This document shows positions 61,242 through 64,000 of a stretch of 64,000 bases of DNA, in pieces (position 1 is the first letter of the stretch; every line of letters starts with the position of its first letter). Location of the stretch: NCBI RefSeq assembly GCF_905220415.1, contig NC_059553.1, positions 9,572,501 through 9,636,500 on the forward strand. The letters are read 5' to 3'. Both the position numbers and the translations under genes were made by a program. Source of the stretch: Colias croceus (taxonomy: Eukaryota; Arthropoda; Insecta; Lepidoptera; Pieridae). The notes under the pieces were generated by a model. The model did no database searches and was not told where the DNA came from. It saw only the letters and a program-made list of their open reading frames with translations.

Positions 61242-61366
61242 TAGTGAAAATTCTTTAGGGTTGTTGACAGTAAAATTTCAAGATCGCGTCATGGAAATAC
61301 CGTCACGTCATGGAGTAAAGCGACGATTTTGGTATCTTTGAATCTTGCCACAGAAGTTTCGCTTCT
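61242..61366. mobile_element. GAAGTGAAACTT-type MITE
   Basis: GTAGTGAAAATTCTTTAGGG at left, CAGAAGTTTCGCTTCTG at right. The interior shares TCATGGAGTAAAGCGACGAT and TTTGGTATCTTTGAATCTT with the 36468 copy. Confidence 0.65.
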
Positions 61367-61799
61367 GACACGTGTGCACGGCAACCACTCCTTTTTTTAT
61401 TTACTTCATTGTAATAATATTTTATAGTAGTTTATAATATTTTATAGTAGGAAGGTATATAATTTATTTTCTTTTCTTTGAATATAGCCAATAAAAGAGT
61501 TTCCTGATATTATAAATTATACGCAGAAATTGTTCTGCAACTATTTATAAGAAATAATTTTCAATTTTCCATTTAAAACAGCCTCTAAACGAATTCTAGT
61601 TCAATAAATAAATGTTTCATAGGAAAACGTGATTCCTGTTACATTTACACACTTATGAAATATAGCTCAAGTTATGTCATTTAGTTTAAAATACTAAAAA
61701 ACACACAGTAGTCAGTTACATACAAGCATATCGTTTACATACATACTAGTGAAGTGAATAAAAGCGTGCTAGAAATAGCAGCTTACCGACTTGACTGAC

Positions 61800-62055
61800 C
61801 GGTTGGCTTGGTTGGTAGTGACCCTGCCTTTCAAGCTAGTGGTCGTGGGTTCGATTCCCACCCTGGTAAAATATTTGTGTGATGAACATAGATATTTCCT
61901 CTGTGTCTGGGTGTAAATTATCTACATAAGTATTAAGTATTCATTTAAAATTATATATGTATATTTATCAGCCATCTGGTTTCTATAACACAATCGAAAG
62001 CTTAGTATCAGATCGTGCCGTGTGTTGAAATTGTCCTGAAATATTTATTTATTTT
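61800..62055 (+). mobile_element. tRNA-derived SINE (second family), full length
   Basis: The head is GGTTGGCTTGGTTGGTAGTG (A box region) with GGTTCGATTCCCACCC (B box) at about 61850. It is followed by TTTGTGTGATGAACATAGAT, GTCTGGGTGT, CAGCCATCTGGTTTCTATAA and an AATATTTATTT tail. The Pol III boxes are well formed. It differs completely in its body from the 17459 family. It is not a tRNA gene, because there is no acceptor-stem pairing or clover-leaf closure. Confidence 0.85.
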
Positions 62056-63335
62056 CCTAATAACAGAAGTTCCTTTAAAACTGAACGACATATCGTGTCG
62101 TCAGCTATAAAATTGTTTGCGGCGGTACATGCAGTTAGATTGTATCATGAATAAATTTATACCACCACCTTTGGAACGATCCAACCAATTTGTACTTCGC
62201 AACTCGACTGTTTTGAATTCTTTTGCTGTTTTATGACTACTGATTGTCCCACAACGTACGATTTGTGAAAACTACGTTGTCGTAACCTTGTTTCGCTTTT
62301 GTTATAACAATGTAACAAAGTTGTTGTTTTCTGTTTCTGTTTGTAAGTAATACTTATTAGTGTTTTTATTGATTTGTAACAATTTGTTCAAGTACCTTTT
62401 GCTATCGTCAATCTGTCATAAACAGCCATACTATCACAAGTCAATGCACCAAACATGATGATAACACATTTCAGAAAAAAATAGATTTAAAAAACGCTAA
62501 GCTATAATTCGCAATACAATTATTATAATAATTGCCGATATTGTAAAGCTGAAGCTGAGTTTCATCGTTTTTTAGCTTGAACCCGCTTATCTCTGGACCT
62601 TCGCGTCCCGATTGAAAAGTTATTTTATTATTAGAAAGTAAAGTTATCAAGAAAGGCTAGATGCTATATCACCACTATACCACCACCACAAACTTACCGG
62701 TAGGAGCAGAGTAATGCGGGAGTAATAAATTTGACAAAAATATATCGAGCTGTAAAATTAAAAGAACTGTTGTACTTTACAAACGTAAAAAAATATTTCA
62801 TCAGCGAGATAAACTCCGCTTTGCACCAAATAAAACCCCTCCGCTCATCGAAAATAACTGCCAACAAACTCAACAAATTAAATACAACTCGTACATGTGT
62901 TAAGCAGTTAATTAAACGTAGGCGTTTCCACGCTCTGTGTGCTCATGGCCTTAAGACCTTGCAAGGAAGCACTAAGTCCCCAAACTTACAAGACGTCTTT
63001 AGTTTGCTTGACTTGTTCCACTTATAACCCGAGTTTATGAATTTGGAATTTGATTCTTATGTTTTGGAAATAAAGTCTACAGTTTTTGGCTATGATCGAA
63101 TTGTATTAATGGATTCACTTATTATTCTGATGATTTTTATGCGTAGGCATAATAAAACATTGAATATGAAGCACCAAGCTTGACTTGACATTATAGAATA
63201 TTATGATAGAATTAATCAGTATTGTGTACTATTTTATGCTTTGAGGTGGCAGGAACTCATATTATTTAGAATAAAGTTTGTAAACCTTTAGTCTCAAAAT
63301 CAAATCATCAAAAATTAAATACTTTTTTATCTACA
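62056..63335. other. Non-coding DNA with a decayed Helitron
   Basis: A diverged Lep1-type copy spans about 62545-62725 (GTAAAGCTGAAGCTGAGTTT, ACTTACCGGTAGGAGCAGAG) without a CTAG end. The plus-strand 98-codon frame at 62731-63027 has no recognised motif and no clear start context. I would not call it a gene without transcript or homology support. Confidence 0.4.
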
Positions 63336-63560
63336 TCTACACTAATATTATAAAGAGGAAAACTTTATTTGTTTGTTTGATTGATTGTAATGAATAGACT
63401 GATAAACTACTGGACCGATTTTAAAAAATTATTTCACCATTCGAAAGCTACATTATCCACGAGTAATATAAGCTAGGTTTTATCCAGGGAATCCCACGGG
63501 AACGGGAACTATGCGGGTATTTCTTAGAAAACGCGGGCAAAGCCGCAGGCGGAAAGCTAG
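63336..63560 (+). mobile_element. Lep1-type Helitron-like element, second subfamily
   Basis: It starts TCTACACTAATATTATAAAG after an A and ends GCAGGCGGAAAGCTAG before a T. It is the same subfamily as 1994-2205 (CCCACGGGAACGGGAACTAT, GCGGGCAAAGCCGC) but on the opposite strand. Confidence 0.82.
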
Positions 63561-64000
63561 TCAAGCATAATTAATATAATAAAACAAGTTCGTTGTGAAT
63601 CATTCGAACATTTGGAAATATGAAGAGCCAATATATTAATTAAAAAAACCACAAACTAGGTATCTCTTATAATTCCAAAGAAATTTGTTATTTCTTTAAA
63701 AGGGGACGTAATCACTCAGGGACCAAGTGGAATGCAACAGTAATTTGAAAGTGCAGGAATGGCATAGTACCTGCCTCAGTTTCGACTCAATACATTATTA
63801 ATTCGACCAAGATTAAACGACATCTTTAATGAACCACTTTAGCATTTAAGTAATAATGGAATCGTTATTCTGTAATCGATATTAAACAGATTTTAGGTTA
63901 CTTTCTCTCTGGCGCATGAACTTGAAGTTGCAACTTGATAGAAAGACAAACAATCAAACACACATTCGCATTTATGATACTAAGAAATAATAGTAAATAT
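63561..64000. other. AT-rich non-coding DNA
   Basis: No gene or recognised repeat up to the window end. Confidence 0.45.

Noticed and set aside
62731..63027. 98-codon plus-strand frame
   Set aside because: No recognised motif, and it begins inside a decayed Helitron remnant. It is kept only as a possibility.

Overview
This 64 kb window is AT-rich insect DNA, almost certainly from a moth or butterfly. The evidence is the repeat content: many short Helitron-like elements of the Lepidoptera Lep1 type (A|TC ... CTAG|T ends), two lepidopteran tRNA-derived SINE families, LINE 3' ends typical of that order, and a piggyBac relative whose ends closely match the Trichoplusia ni element. I find no convincing host protein-coding gene, rRNA, tRNA gene, CRISPR array or virus. 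The window is an intergenic or large-intron region built by successive transposon insertions.

Layout. 1-6850: AT-rich DNA with Lep1-type Helitrons, two small DNA-transposon MITEs (3897 and 4153) and a LINE 3' end (5748). 6851-16697: one nested complex. A DNA element with ~260 bp terminal inverted repeats encloses a near-complete two-ORF LINE (ORF1 7382-8152, ORF2 8758-11727). A 2.1 kb non-coding DNA transposon (11826-13924) splits that LINE's 3' UTR, and a PIF/Harbinger-derived element (15287-15889) with a transposase remnant lies further right. 16698-19643: Helitron pieces and a full-length SINE. 19644-23346: a 5'-truncated Jockey-type LINE on the minus strand. 25850-27470: an older LINE 3' end split by an ~0.8 kb insertion. 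27700-40200: a MITE, Helitron and foldback landscape, including a 73-bp perfect-arm palindrome (30581-30815), a 580-bp foldback (33124-33703), a nested Helitron pair (38310-38670) and two copies of a GC-rich conserved repeat. 40520-43880: a second 5'-truncated Jockey-type LINE on the minus strand. 44394-45703: an internally deleted piggyBac element with TTAA target duplications. 46648-46903: a SINE whose 5' part is inverted inside a single target-site duplication. 48000-48240: a hairpin-rich tandem region. 50600-64000: more Helitrons, Harbinger-type MITEs, a GC-rich block (56050-56865) and another SINE (61800).

How the parts relate. The LINE ORF2 proteins (endonuclease plus reverse transcriptase) copy their own RNA, and SINEs depend on such enzymes. 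The DNA elements here (piggyBac, Harbinger, MITEs, Helitrons) are all non-autonomous or decayed and would need transposases from elsewhere. The most informative observations are structural: target-site duplications, nesting order, inversions and very similar inverted arms, which give relative ages and mechanisms. Family names come from motif recognition, not database searches. All identities were counted by eye.
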